NCBI GenBank assembly: GCA_937899725.1
Contig: CALCCA010000052.1
Span: 1-59,935 of the forward strand
Direction of reading: 5' to 3'
From: an uncultured Halomicronema sp.
Lineage (GTDB): Bacteria; Cyanobacteriota; Cyanobacteriia; Phormidesmidales; Phormidesmidaceae
DNA length: 59,935 nt
Part shown: piece by piece, positions 44,601 through 52,168 of the stretch
How the letters are laid out: the number at the start of each line of letters is the position of its first letter
Position numbering within the stretch: position 1 is the first letter of the stretch
The notes under the pieces: generated by a model
Database searches by the model: none
What the model was told of the DNA's origin: nothing
Seen by the model: only the letters and a program-made list of their open reading frames with translations
Made by a program: the position numbers and the translations under genes

Positions 44601-46753
44601 CAAGCCGCCACATACTCGCCAATGCTGTGCCCCATCACGCCGTCGGGTTCAACGCCCCAAGCCAGCCAAAGCTGAGCGAGGGCGTATTCCAGGGCGAAGA
44701 GAGCGGGTTGAGTGAACTGAGTTTGGTGGATAAGGGACTCGTTATTCGTGCTTAGGCCGGCCTCTCTATTCCTTACTCCCTGTTCCCTGTTCCCTACTCC
44801 CTGTTCCCTATTCCCCATCTCCCCATAGAGCACGTTCAACAGATCTACGCCTTCTGCGGCTAGTATCTCAGCGCACTGATCCATGACCTGCTGGAAGACC
44901 GGTTCAGTGTCGTACAACTCGCGGCCCATGTGGGGATATTGCGAGCCTTGCCCGGTGAACAGGAAGGCAATTGTACGGTGTGGCGGGATGGGGCTAGTCG
45001 CTGTCTTCGCTGGAGAAGAGTCACTATTTAGATAGCGCTTTAACTGCTGGCGCAGTTGAGGCAGGTCAGCGGCAACTAGCGCGAGGCGGTGGTTGAAGTG
45101 CGATCTCCCGACTCCGGCAGAAAAGCAAATATCGGGCAGGGTCGCGGTGATTCCAGCCTCTAGCCAATCGTGGTACCGCTCAACAAGCTGGCGCAGCGCC
45201 CCATTACTACGGGCCGAAAGGGGCAGCACATGCAGTGGGCGCTGATTGATGACCGCTCCAATAAATGCTTCTCTATCCGGATGGGAAATTTTGAATTCAT
45301 CTTTTTGTAGAGCTGCGCTCTGCTCGCAGAGTATTGCGAATTCATCTTCCGGCGCTTCTTCCAGCACTAAATGCACATTCGTGCCGCTCATCCCAAAAGC
45401 ACTAATTCCCGCCAAGCGGCTCTCTGTCGTCGCGGGCCAAGGCGTGAGTTCGGTAGGCACAGCAACGGCCAGTTGGTTCCAGGGGATATAAGGATTAGGG
45501 GTTTGCAGATGAAGGTGAGGCGGAATTTGCTGGTGCTGTAGGGACAAAATCACCTTGATCAAACCGGCCACGCCCGCCGCAGATTCCAAGTGGCCGATGT
45601 TGGTTTTGGCCGAGCCGATCAGCAGTGGCGTCGAACGTTGCCCCATCACTTGATTGAGTGCGAGGACTTCAATCGGGTCGCCAAGGCGAGTGCCGGTGCC
45701 GTGAACTTCGACGTATTGCACCTGTTCGGGCTTGATCCGGGCATTGGTGATCGCCTCTCGCAGCACCGATTCCTGAGCTTTACCATTGGGGGCAGTGAGG
45801 CCATTGCTCATGCCATCATGGTTAACGGCAGACCCGCGTACCACCGCCAAAATTGGATCTTGATTATCAATCGCATCGGATAGTCGTTTCAGCACGACGA
45901 CGCCACAGCCCTCGCCCCTACCATAGCCATCGGCAGCGGCATCAAAGGTTTTACAGCGGCCGTCCGGGGCCAAGGCTTTGAGTTTGCAAAAGCCGATGGT
46001 GGGTTCTGGGGTCAGCATCAGGTTGACGCCCCCCGCTAACGCCAGATTTGCTTCCCCATTCCGTAGACTTTGACAGGCCAGATGTACCGCCAGCAGGGAC
46101 GATGAGCAGGTGGTGTCGAGCTGCATCGTCGGGCCTTGCAACCCAAAGGTGTAGGCTAAGCGACCCGCGATGATGCTGCGAGTATTACCCAGGCTACTGT
46201 GGGCGTCAATGCGGGTCAGGTCGCCGGAGCGGACGCTGAGCTGTGCATAATCATCAAAACTCACGCCGACAAAAACGCCGGTGCGCGTGCCTCGCAGGTC
46301 AAAGGGCGGCTGTCCAGCATTTTCTAAGGCGGTATAGCTGACCTCTAGCAGCAGCCGCTGTTGAGGGTCGAGGCTACGGGCCTCACGGGGCGAAATGCCA
46401 AAAAACTGCGGATCGAACTGATCAACCTGATCGATGAAGCCCCCAAAGCGGGTGTACATCTTACCGGGTGCTTCAGCATCAGGGTCGTAGTGAGCCGCTA
46501 CATCCCACCGCTGCTCAGGGATGTCGGTGATGGCATCCACCCCCTGGCGCAGCAGTTCCCAATAGGCTTCCGGGCTGTTGGCCCCACCGGGAAAGCGGCA
46601 GGCCATCCCTACGATCGCGATGGGCTCCGTTTGCTGCTGGCGGATGGTGTCTAACTCCGATCGCAGCGATCTCAGCTGCAGGGTAGCTTCCCGGAGTAAG
46701 TCCCGGTAGTTGTTGGGCTGGGCGTCCGGCTGCTGGGCGCGTGATTGAATCAT
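38687..46753 (-). CDS. Type I PKS module KS-AT-DH-cMT-ER-KR-ACP (first C-methylating reducing module)
   Basis: A 2688-residue reducing PKS whose ATG overlaps the FAAL gene's stop (ATGA). A coiled coil (residues 15-42) precedes the KS, with TTCSSS near 214, VEVHGTGT and KTNIGH. The AT starts at FLFTGQGSQ near 593, with GHSIGEY near 709 and HAFH, the malonyl signature. DH has [10 protein letters not shown] near 1012, c[13 protein letters not shown] near 1497, ER HAAAGGVG near 2019, KR LITGGMGGLG near 2282 with HAAGVLSD, and ACP LGLDSL near 2594; a short C-terminal helix (KLADLEDLIN) is a likely docking element. It is the first condensing module after the FAAL-ACP loader, and should add a methyl-branched, saturated C2 unit. 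Heptamer repeats interrupt the AT (44767-44820), the segment before the cMT (42571-42618) and the ER-KR linker (40086-40184). Architecture and much of the sequence parallel the following module, suggesting duplication. Confidence 0.96.
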   Translation of the reverse strand: MIQSRAQQPDAQPNNYRDLLREATLQLRSLRSELDTIRQQQTEPIAIVGMACRFPGGANSPEAYWELLRQGVDAITDIPEQRWDVAAHYDPDAEAPGKMYTRFGGFIDQVDQFDPQFFGISPREARSLDPQQRLLLEVSYTALENAGQPPFDLRGTRTGVFVGVSFDDYAQLSVRSGDLTRIDAHSSLGNTRSIIAGRLAYTFGLQGPTMQLDTTCSSSLLAVHLACQSLRNGEANLALAGGVNLMLTPEPTIGFCKLKALAPDGRCKTFDAAADGYGRGEGCGVVVLKRLSDAIDNQDPILAVVRGSAVNHDGMSNGLTAPNGKAQESVLREAITNARIKPEQVQYVEVHGTGTRLGDPIEVLALNQVMGQRSTPLLIGSAKTNIGHLESAAGVAGLIKVILSLQHQQIPPHLHLQTPNPYIPWNQLAVAVPTELTPWPATTESRLAGISAFGMSGTNVHLVLEEAPEDEFAILCEQSAALQKDEFKISHPDREAFIGAVINQRPLHVLPLSARSNGALRQLVERYHDWLEAGITATLPDICFSAGVGRSHFNHRLALVAADLPQLRQQLKRYLNSDSSPAKTATSPIPPHRTIAFLFTGQGSQYPHMGRELYDTEPVFQQVMDQCAEILAAEGVDLLNVLYGEMGNREQGVGNREQGVRNREAGLSTNNESLIHQTQFTQPALFALEYALAQLWLAWGVEPDGVMGHSIGEYVAACLAGIFSLEDGLRLVTARGRLMQALPAGGGMVAVMATAEQVSEMLPVGVAIAAINGPEATVISGELTALASVVARLTKQGIKTKALEVSHAFHSALMEPMLAEFRAIANQVNYALPQIDLVSNVTGRTVTAEVARADYWVNHVCQPVQFAAGMATLAAEHYDTFIEIGPKPVMSAMGQACLPEGKALWLPSLRPDADWQTLLPSLGKLYMAGATIDWAGCDRSHPRQMVKLPNYPFQHQRYWVDTDTSTPYGPTVVRPSVPPPHPLLGTPLHLAGTTVRYFQAQLHPDTPVYLKDHQVFGAVVMPAAGYLESAIAAAHACQYPAPVLRDVFLLKALRLPESASVVVQTAVTPLSAAGAEFEIFSATAPATATWQRHVKGRIEPGTPLATPFSLADKQRELVTSIAADQVYDTYQQRGLTYGPQFRILNQIWLGAGAALAHLQVSDELLADSQLYRLHPILLDAGLQLAGVTLDPHTDSATYLPVAIQSLRLQPNSAHTPQWLYAQRHIQDIAVSQQVIDVSLLAADGTAIAILEGVRLQKVLPELLWGDSQPTTESEPTWLYQVTWPPQPLPTQPLDFLPLPEIIRDRLAADFTQLLTQPAFIDYQARQPQLEALSLSYITQALEKLGWSPKLGEALMPLSIAEQLTIAPQQQQLFQYLLSKVEGNREQGTGNREQGEPRLQNLEPNHPERVTQNEQPTTQNEQPSAYPPSPELALLNRCGENLAAVLQGEVDPLTLLFPHGDLSDLTQLYERSPGAQVMNTLMQRAVTTAIAQAQRPLRILEIGAGTGGTTAHLLPQLQTAEYVFTDVSPLFLQQAQERFGAYPGVRYELLDIERSPAEQGFQQPFDLVIAANVLHATADLRQTLAHVRELLAPGGELILLEGTQPVVWLDLIFGLTAGWWKFTDRDLRPHHPLLAANQWCNLLATSGFTATMLQPEPPASCTDLPQAVLVAQRDDRPAAPAVTHANWLILSESMEMGELLADSLQQQGQSPKLVSPNLSRNRQNELSFDWPASDWVPQLLQILQMASSWQGVVYLTASSENDEAIPVIAQATCRKALHLVQALLKAQPSSAPRLYLVTPGATPLNLTATGLARSPLWGFAKTVNLEHPELRCTCVDLAGAAIELLVTELLADSPEQQVCLQSQQRRVARLQPYNPTEAITDSPARLAISEPGVLTNLTFEPSNRRSPAANEVEIQVAATGLNFRDVLTALGQYPGEPVLGCECAGEVVAVGDAVTDLALGQRVMGIAAGSFSQFVTVNRAMVIPVPAGISLEAAATIPVAFLTAHYSLVECAQLKAGDCVLIHAAAGGVGQAAIQIAQVIGAEIIATASPSKWAALRSLGITHIFNSRSLDFADEITALTQGSGVNIVLNSLAGEFRDRSLQVLRPDGRFIELGLGDLSIPNNKAYFPVNLVALCQEQPDLIQSMLQILHQQFESGVLRPIPHTAFPLSEATQAFRTMQQGKHIGKVVLNVEGTREQGVGEREQGTEYRGKAEGRRQKAERNRKSLELRTPYPEPVTNNQQPITNNLEPSQNLTPPLPHSRSAELTSKPTPSLPIHSSVTYLITGGMGGLGQQVAGWMIAQGARHLLLMGRREPTTEVREQIQVWQAQGVTVETVQADVCEAEALTAVLHQIAASPYPLRGVIHAAGVLSDGRLEQLIWEQFERVLAPKVEGAWHLHQLTQGLPLDFFVLFSSAAALIGTPGQANHAAANAFLDGLAHYRRSQGLPALSLNWGAWSDIGSALKYQQGKALTGLPGVNLIAPEQGLEKLSQVWTQPLPQIGIVPIEWSTLLRQGNLDQSPFLEPFHRENSHSDMGSTDSKRSHRVEQAAFRQQLAETPRELQRALLDDHVCNQISQILGFAPEALDRQAGFFDLGLDSLTAMELKNSLQGSLGCSLPATVAFDYPTVERLLDYLAEQLLTEPLTVAAPTFAPESQRAATDAATNAEPSLPEADLAAQLDRKLADLEDLIN
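40086..40184. repeat. Two-family heptamer array in the ER-KR linker (first reducing PKS)
   Basis: GGGAACA-type units (40134-40184) and GGCAGAA units (40091-40130) encode the stretches GTREQGVGEREQGTE and KAEGRRQKAE. This is the longest array in the window. Confidence 0.9.
42571..42618. repeat. Heptamer array before the C-methyltransferase (first reducing PKS)
   Basis: Five near-perfect heptamers encode VEGNREQGTGNREQG. The only GGGAATA unit is the fourth; units 2 and 5, in the stop-prone phase, are GGGAACA. A further repetitive TQNEQPT stretch adjoins it (42480-42545). Confidence 0.9.
44767..44820. repeat. Heptamer array in the AT domain (first reducing PKS)
   Basis: About seven heptamers encode EMGNREQGVGNREQGVRNRE after LLNVLYG and before [13 protein letters not shown]. 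Confidence 0.85.
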
Positions 46754-49700
46754 GACGCCCCTCCTTTGAGGATGGCCAGTTCTGCTGCTAGCAGATCGGC
46801 CATTTCCCCTTCACTCAGTTCATCTAATTCGGGCCGGGGAAAAGATGCGTCAGCGCGTTGATCAGGTTGAACGTCAGCGGCACCCCAGGCTGTCTGGTCG
46901 GAATCGGTTGAGAGACCGTCCGTTGGCAACCCCCGGAAGTTTTGGGAATTCGCCTGGGGGGCGAGATGAGCCGCCAGCGCCGCAATGGTGGGAAAGTTCC
47001 ACGCGACGGTCACATCGAGGGGCTGCTGGAGTGCTAGCACCTCCTCCAAATCTTGCGCTAACTCCACGGCCATGACAGAGTCCACCCCGTAGTCAGCGAA
47101 AGCTTTATCCATGTCGATCACAGTTGGTGAAAGGTTGAGGCGATCGGCCAGCCAGCGGCCCAACCACTGCGCTAAGGCTTTGGCCGTTGCTGGGTGAGCC
47201 GACTCTCGCCAGTCAACCGCCGGCGTTGCCTGCTCCCGAGGCGCTTGAGGCGGGAAAATGTCTGCGAACGGAGATGACGCCTCCCTGTCGGGCCGAGAGC
47301 GATCAGGACTGTCATGAGTAGCGGTGGCCCCAGCTTTTTGCAGCCAAGGGTCTAGGCTATGCTGCTCACCTGCTTGGGTTTGCTCAATGTCACCGATGGT
47401 CTCGGCGTAACGCGTAATCCACTCAGCGGTCTCGGTAGCTCCGGCAGCGACGACTTCCTGCGGGGAGGGCGTCACTGCCTGGGCCAACAACTGTTCAAAA
47501 GATAGTCGTGTCCACTCCACAGCCCTGGGGCAAGCGGTGCGCTCTGCCTGCTGTACAGCCAAGAGTAGAGCGATCGCCGCCAACTTGCCCACTGCGAGAT
47601 AGGTCCACCGTCGCGCCGTCACGGTATCGGCGTAGCGATGTTGATACTGCACCAGTACGTTCTCGGCGGTGACAAACAAGCGATCTGCCAGTTCAGGTGC
47701 ACCCAAATCCTCACGGAGAAATGTCTTAAGCCCTGATCGCGCATTCAATACCTGCGCGCCTAGATGCATTGTGAGGGTTTCCGTCGGGCCTTCAAAAATG
47801 CGCAGTACGCGGGCATCCCGCAGAATTTGCGGCGCTAGATTCGGTTCGATGTAGCCCCGCCCGCCCAAGCATTGCACCAAGTCATCGGCCGCCTGCCAAT
47901 AAAATTCCGGCGCGAGGATTTTGCAGGCGGTGAACGCTTCAGGAATCACCGCTTGCCCCTGATCGAGTCGGGAGGCGAGCCAATTCACGAGAGTCGACAG
48001 CGCCTCAATCTGAGCGGTGAGGCCCCCTAAGCCAGTCAATAAAACAGGATTCTCAAGGAGTCGCCCGGTGCTGACTTGGCGACGAGAGCTATAGCGCAGC
48101 ATCAATTGGGCACAGCGCTTCATTCCTCCTACGCAGGCCGCCGCGATCGCCAGTCGGCCATACATCATGGCATCTTGGGCCACGGTCATGCCTTGGCCGG
48201 GTTCACCTAAAAGCTGTGCTGCTGAGACAGGGACGCCCTCTAGATACACAGTGTTTTGCACCATGCCGCGCATACCCATGGTCAGGGCCTCTGGCCCCTG
48301 TCGCAAACCGGGGGTGCCCTTACTAATGGTAAAGCCGCTGATGCTAGAGACTTCGGGATGTTGCACAAAGACATTCAGAATACCGGCCCACGCCGCCGAA
48401 CCACTCCAGATCTTTTCACCCTGCAGCCGCCAGCCGCCGTCTGTCGCGATCGCCCGCGATTGAATCCCGTTGGGATTAGACCCCGCCCCCGGTTCCGTCA
48501 AGGCAAAGGCGGCTAGCTCTCGCCCCGTGGCCAGTCTGGGCAGCCAGTCTGCCTGCAAGTCGGGATGAGCAGATTGCAGAATCGGTCGAATGCCCAGCAC
48601 ATTGTTCAGGCCCACAAAGAGCGCCAGAGTGGGATCAATCGCTCCTAATTGCTCCAGCACCCGCAGCAGGTCCTGGTGGCCTAGTCCCAAACCGTCATAC
48701 TCCGTAGGTACCTGCATGCCCAGCAGTCCCTGGTTGCCAAAATCGAGCACCACGCCAGGAGAAAGGCACCGCCGCTCGTCCATCAATCGGGAATTAAGCG
48801 ACTCGTTCGCGTATTGGCGCAGCCATTGAATCAGTGCCTCAGTGCGAACGGGATCGCCAGGAACTGTGCCCGCTGCAGAGTCATGGTCGGACCCCGCTGA
48901 TGCCGCCCCCCTGGCGATTGGGGAAGTTTGCTCAGCTGGCTCCAGCCACCAGGCGGCAACGGCGTCGAACGCCTGGTTCTGAAACGCCACTTTGCAGGCC
49001 TGGCGCTGCACCTTACCACTGGTTGTGCTCGGCAGATTACCCGGTTTCAACAGCACTGCCGCATATATCTGCAGCCCCTGCTGCTGCGAAACCGCCGCGC
49101 GCATGGCATCCATTACGGTATCTGCATCGAGAGTCCGCAGGGCCGTCCGTTGCACTTCCTGGACGACGATCAGCCGCTCTTCGCCATCTATTTCTAAGCC
49201 GAAAGCCGCTCCGCTCTGGCCCTGTACCGCTGGGTGGCTCTGCCCAACGGTCTGCTCAATGTCTTGGGGATAGTGATTTTGCCCGCGAATAATGATCAAA
49301 TCCTTGAGCCGCCCCGTGACAAACAGTTCCCCCTGCCGCCAACAGCCCAGATCGCCCGTGCGTAGGAAAGGCCCGGTGCCATTCGCGAGCTCAGCCGCAA
49401 AGGTGTCTTGGGTGGCCTTGGGCTGTTGCCAATAGCCTGAGGCCACGCTCGGCCCCCGCAGCCAAATTTCGCCGATCTGGCCCTCGTCACAGGGCTGATG
49501 CGTCTGCGGCTCAACGATCGCAAGGGTTTGATCAGCGGCTCCCGACCCACAACTCACGAGGGGCAGCGCCGTATCCGCCAGTGATTCAATCAGTCGCCCC
49601 TGAGCGAGGGCCAATCGATCCACAGCGTCGATGCGGGGTGGGGCAGTCTTCGCGCCACCGGAGACAAAGAGGGTCGCTTCGGCCAGACCGTAACAGGGGT

Positions 49701-50757
49701 AGAAGGCGGTCGCCCGAAAGCCACAGGTCGCAAAGGTCTTGGCAAACTGATTGAGGGTAGCCGCGCGGATCGGTTCGGCCCCCGTAAATGCCAGCTCCCA
49801 GCTGCTCAAATCCAGCCCTTGCCGCTGCTCTGGCGTGATTTTTTGCCGACAGCGCTCATAGGCAAAATTCGGCCCGCCGCTGGTGGTGCCCCCAAACGCG
49901 GTAATGGCCTGCAGCCAGCGAATGGGCTGACGCAAAAACGACAGCGGCGACATCAAGGTGACCGGAAAGCCACTGTAAAGGGGTTGCAGAATGCCACCGA
50001 TTAGGCCCATATCATGATGGGGCGGCAACCAGATGACGCCATGACTAGCCGCAGAATGGCCAAATCGGTCGTGAATCAGCCCGAGATTATGCATCAGGTT
50101 GTCATGGCTGATTACGACTCCTCGAGGCTGACAGGTAGAGCCAGAGGTGTATTGCAAAAGCGAGATCGCAGCGCGGCTCGCAGGGAGAATCGCGTCACTG
50201 GCAAGCTCAGGCACACACAACTCTGGCTGACCAGACACCGTCCCCTCAATCGAGGTTGGGATCATACTCGGAGCTATACAAGCAATGGGGTGGGCAATTT
50301 GCTGAGCCACCGATACCAACTGCCGCTGCACCTTGGCCAGCTGATCAGCCGGAGTCAAGATCGCCTGAGGCTGCGCATCCACAACCAGATGCAGCCAGCG
50401 GGCCAAACCTTGATGCCGTCCGGGCAACGGCACAGGTACGGCGATCGCTCCTGCCTGCAAACACCCTAAAAACGCCGCCACAAAATCTAGTCCCGCAGGC
50501 AGAGCCAGCATCACGGGTTGATGAGCAAATTCGGCTAGCTGCGTCGCGATCGCATCAACCCGAAGAGACAGCTCGGCATAACTCCACTGATGCCCGTGAC
50601 TGGCCGTACTCGCCTCCCACTCATCAGGCAAAAATCGATAGGCCAACTCATGAGGCTGATGCGCGGCCCGCCATTGCAGAATTTCTATCAGGCTGGCGTT
50701 TGCAGACTTTCGTACTTGCTCAATCTCAGCGCTTTCGCGGCTACACTCTTGCACCAT
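46750..50757 (-). CDS. FAAL-acyl-CoA dehydrogenase-ACP loading protein
   Basis: A 1335-residue starter protein. Residues about 20-600 are a fatty-acyl-AMP ligase: YTSGST near 202 and YPCYGLAEATLFVSG near 357 are typical of the FAAL group, which activates free fatty acids as acyl-AMP and loads them onto ACP. Residues about 640-1050 are an acyl-CoA-dehydrogenase-like flavoprotein with ALTEPGAGSNP near 759 and the C-terminal IFEGPTE near 990, where the Glu is the expected catalytic base. An ACP follows with GVDSVMAVEL near 1226 and a C-terminal acidic docking helix. The inferred role is loading a fatty acid and oxidising it to the 2,3-enoyl-ACP before the first PKS. ATG at 50757 has only a weak AGGG upstream. 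This is the first gene of the biosynthetic operon, about 80 bp downstream of a predicted promoter. Chain length cannot be read from sequence. Confidence 0.95.
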   Translation of the reverse strand: MVQECSRESAEIEQVRKSANASLIEILQWRAAHQPHELAYRFLPDEWEASTASHGHQWSYAELSLRVDAIATQLAEFAHQPVMLALPAGLDFVAAFLGCLQAGAIAVPVPLPGRHQGLARWLHLVVDAQPQAILTPADQLAKVQRQLVSVAQQIAHPIACIAPSMIPTSIEGTVSGQPELCVPELASDAILPASRAAISLLQYTSGSTCQPRGVVISHDNLMHNLGLIHDRFGHSAASHGVIWLPPHHDMGLIGGILQPLYSGFPVTLMSPLSFLRQPIRWLQAITAFGGTTSGGPNFAYERCRQKITPEQRQGLDLSSWELAFTGAEPIRAATLNQFAKTFATCGFRATAFYPCYGLAEATLFVSGGAKTAPPRIDAVDRLALAQGRLIESLADTALPLVSCGSGAADQTLAIVEPQTHQPCDEGQIGEIWLRGPSVASGYWQQPKATQDTFAAELANGTGPFLRTGDLGCWRQGELFVTGRLKDLIIIRGQNHYPQDIEQTVGQSHPAVQGQSGAAFGLEIDGEERLIVVQEVQRTALRTLDADTVMDAMRAAVSQQQGLQIYAAVLLKPGNLPSTTSGKVQRQACKVAFQNQAFDAVAAWWLEPAEQTSPIARGAASAGSDHDSAAGTVPGDPVRTEALIQWLRQYANESLNSRLMDERRCLSPGVVLDFGNQGLLGMQVPTEYDGLGLGHQDLLRVLEQLGAIDPTLALFVGLNNVLGIRPILQSAHPDLQADWLPRLATGRELAAFALTEPGAGSNPNGIQSRAIATDGGWRLQGEKIWSGSAAWAGILNVFVQHPEVSSISGFTISKGTPGLRQGPEALTMGMRGMVQNTVYLEGVPVSAAQLLGEPGQGMTVAQDAMMYGRLAIAAACVGGMKRCAQLMLRYSSRRQVSTGRLLENPVLLTGLGGLTAQIEALSTLVNWLASRLDQGQAVIPEAFTACKILAPEFYWQAADDLVQCLGGRGYIEPNLAPQILRDARVLRIFEGPTETLTMHLGAQVLNARSGLKTFLREDLGAPELADRLFVTAENVLVQYQHRYADTVTARRWTYLAVGKLAAIALLLAVQQAERTACPRAVEWTRLSFEQLLAQAVTPSPQEVVAAGATETAEWITRYAETIGDIEQTQAGEQHSLDPWLQKAGATATHDSPDRSRPDREASSPFADIFPPQAPREQATPAVDWRESAHPATAKALAQWLGRWLADRLNLSPTVIDMDKAFADYGVDSVMAVELAQDLEEVLALQQPLDVTVAWNFPTIAALAAHLAPQANSQNFRGLPTDGLSTDSDQTAWGAADVQPDQRADASFPRPELDELSEGEMADLLAAELAILKGGAS

Positions 50758-50802
50758 AGATCACCCTAAACAGCCACTCTCTATTGACTTTCAGGCTCAA
50801 CA

Positions 50803-50824
50803 AAGATCAGCAAGTACTGATCTT
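50803..50824 (-). promoter_or_regulatory. Leader inverted repeat (hairpin or operator)
   Basis: Perfect 8-bp arms AAGATCAG/CTGATCTT flank a 6-nt loop, immediately downstream of the predicted start site and about 45 nt before the FAAL start codon. On the transcript the right arm runs into UUUGUU, so it could be a weak attenuator, or it may be a dyad operator on DNA. No cognate regulator gene is in the window. Confidence 0.4.
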
Positions 50825-50843
50825 ATTAAAAACTGTTCTCAAC

Positions 50844-50871
50844 AGTATAGAGGATTCAATGGTTATGTAAA
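50844..50871 (-). promoter_or_regulatory. Sigma-70-type promoter of the biosynthetic operon
   Basis: On the minus strand, TTTACA (50871-50866) and TATACT (50849-50844) are separated by 16 bp, close to the consensus. Transcription would start near 50837, giving a leader of about 80 nt before the FAAL ATG at 50757. As the downstream genes are nearly all overlapping, this promoter could drive the whole locus. Prediction only. Confidence 0.55.
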
Positions 50872-51150
50872 GCCTCTATAAAGGAATTGTGGACTCCTGC
50901 ACAGAGATGAATTTTAAATCTGTAGAAATCCTTAGATATCAAGGCGAACAGCTGAATTCAGCCTGGATCTTTGCGAGAAGGGAAAATGCATGGCGACAAC
51001 CACAGGCGATACTGGCCAGACTCAACTGATGCCACCGAACGATCATGCCCGGCCTCTCAATTAGATCCGCGTGGGGAGCATTAGACATGACGGGGGCTTT
51101 ATTTGAGAAACTATCTCATCTAAATGAAGCCGAGCCGAAAACGTCAATCA

Positions 51151-52005
51151 TCAATCCTGGCGCTGCACCACGTCTTGACTACTGATGCAGGAAAAGTGGG
51201 TGGCCTGACCACCTCGGCCCGGGATGGACCAGCCAAACTGTATCTGTAGCGAAGTCTCCAGGTGGGTGGCCACAGCCATACAGTGTCGAGGTGTCGGATT
51301 AAGCGAGGCAAACTTCCAGGCGGGGGCTGAAGCTGAATCAAGCAGCGACTCAAATTGAATAACACCACTAGCATTCATCAGATGAGGCTGAAACTGAAAC
51401 CTAATCTGGAGTAGTGGTATCGATAACCCTTGCCCTCGAGCTTTGACGTAGGCTTCCTTCAATGTCCACAAGCTGAAGAAACGCTGACTCCAAGCAGTGC
51501 CCGATAATGGTTGTAATGCCGCGAGTTCATCCGGCGTGCAGCTCAGATCAGCGATCGCTGCCAAATCACCAGCCCGCGTCATCAACTCCACGTCTATACC
51601 GACATCCGCTGACCGAGCAATCGCGCAGGCCACCAGCCCAGTAGTGTGAGACAGGTTAAACCGGAGGGGCGGCTGCCCGCACTCGGCGGCAATCTCTGGG
51701 CGACCATACGTGTTCCTGGTAAACCGCCACGCGGCCGGGGCACAGCCACTATAGCGAGATAAACTGCTGCGGAGCAGGGCATGGGCGACTAGGTACTCGT
51801 GGCGATGTTGGGGAAAGTGGAAGCGGTCGTACCGAGATCGCTCTTGTTCATCCAACCAGGAAACATATTGGCTGATCAGTTCCGGCTGACAGCACCGATG
51901 GGGTGCCGCCATCCACACATGAACTTCATCGGTTCTTAGCCAGGGGGCTTGGCTGTCTGCTGCAGGCGTGTTGTTCATCTCTGGCCCGGCTTTTGGCACC
52001 CCCAC
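51151..52005 (-). CDS. Sfp-type 4'-phosphopantetheinyl transferase
   Basis: A 284-residue (from GTG 52005) or 275-residue (from ATG 51978, MNNTPAADS) protein of the Sfp/HetI family. It transfers phosphopantetheine from CoA to the serine of carrier domains, converting the ACP and T domains of this locus to the holo form. Diagnostic motifs are FNLSHTTGLVACA, GIDVE and FFSLWTLKEAYVKARGQG, containing the Mg/CoA-binding Asp, Glu and the catalytic Glu-Lys. It lies directly upstream of, and in the same direction as, the biosynthetic operon, but the 393-bp gap with its own promoter suggests separate transcription. Neither start has a convincing Shine-Dalgarno; the ATG fits the family length better. 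Confidence 0.93.
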   Translation of the reverse strand: MGVPKAGPEMNNTPAADSQAPWLRTDEVHVWMAAPHRCCQPELISQYVSWLDEQERSRYDRFHFPQHRHEYLVAHALLRSSLSRYSGCAPAAWRFTRNTYGRPEIAAECGQPPLRFNLSHTTGLVACAIARSADVGIDVELMTRAGDLAAIADLSCTPDELAALQPLSGTAWSQRFFSLWTLKEAYVKARGQGLSIPLLQIRFQFQPHLMNASGVIQFESLLDSASAPAWKFASLNPTPRHCMAVATHLETSLQIQFGWSIPGRGGQATHFSCISSQDVVQRQD

Positions 52006-52070
52006 AATCCGGGCGAGGTCGTTGCATAATGATGAGACATCGCCTAATAATACAAAAAGTCATCAGCGCT

Positions 52071-52086
52071 GTGGGTGGTTACCCAC
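52071..52086. promoter_or_regulatory. Small inverted repeat in the PPTase/hydroxylase divergent region
   Basis: GTGGGT-GGTT-ACCCAC forms 6-bp arms with a 4-nt loop between the divergent PPTase and hydroxylase genes. The 163-bp region must hold promoters for both, but I cannot assign boxes with confidence. The dyad could be an operator or chance. Confidence 0.2.
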
Positions 52087-52168
52087 TTTCTCCTCCACTT
52101 GATGGATGAATGCTAACTAGCGCTTGCTAAAGGTTTCGAATTAATTCTAGATTCATGGCCGGTTGCTT

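Larger units (their letters stand above)
50758..51150. other. 393-bp intergenic region upstream of the biosynthetic operon
   Basis: An AT-rich region without a credible ORF between the PPTase stop and the FAAL start (both minus strand). It contains a good sigma-70-like promoter (50844-50871) and a perfect inverted repeat in the predicted leader (50803-50824). The distal half (50900-51150) shows no recognisable element. Confidence 0.7.
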
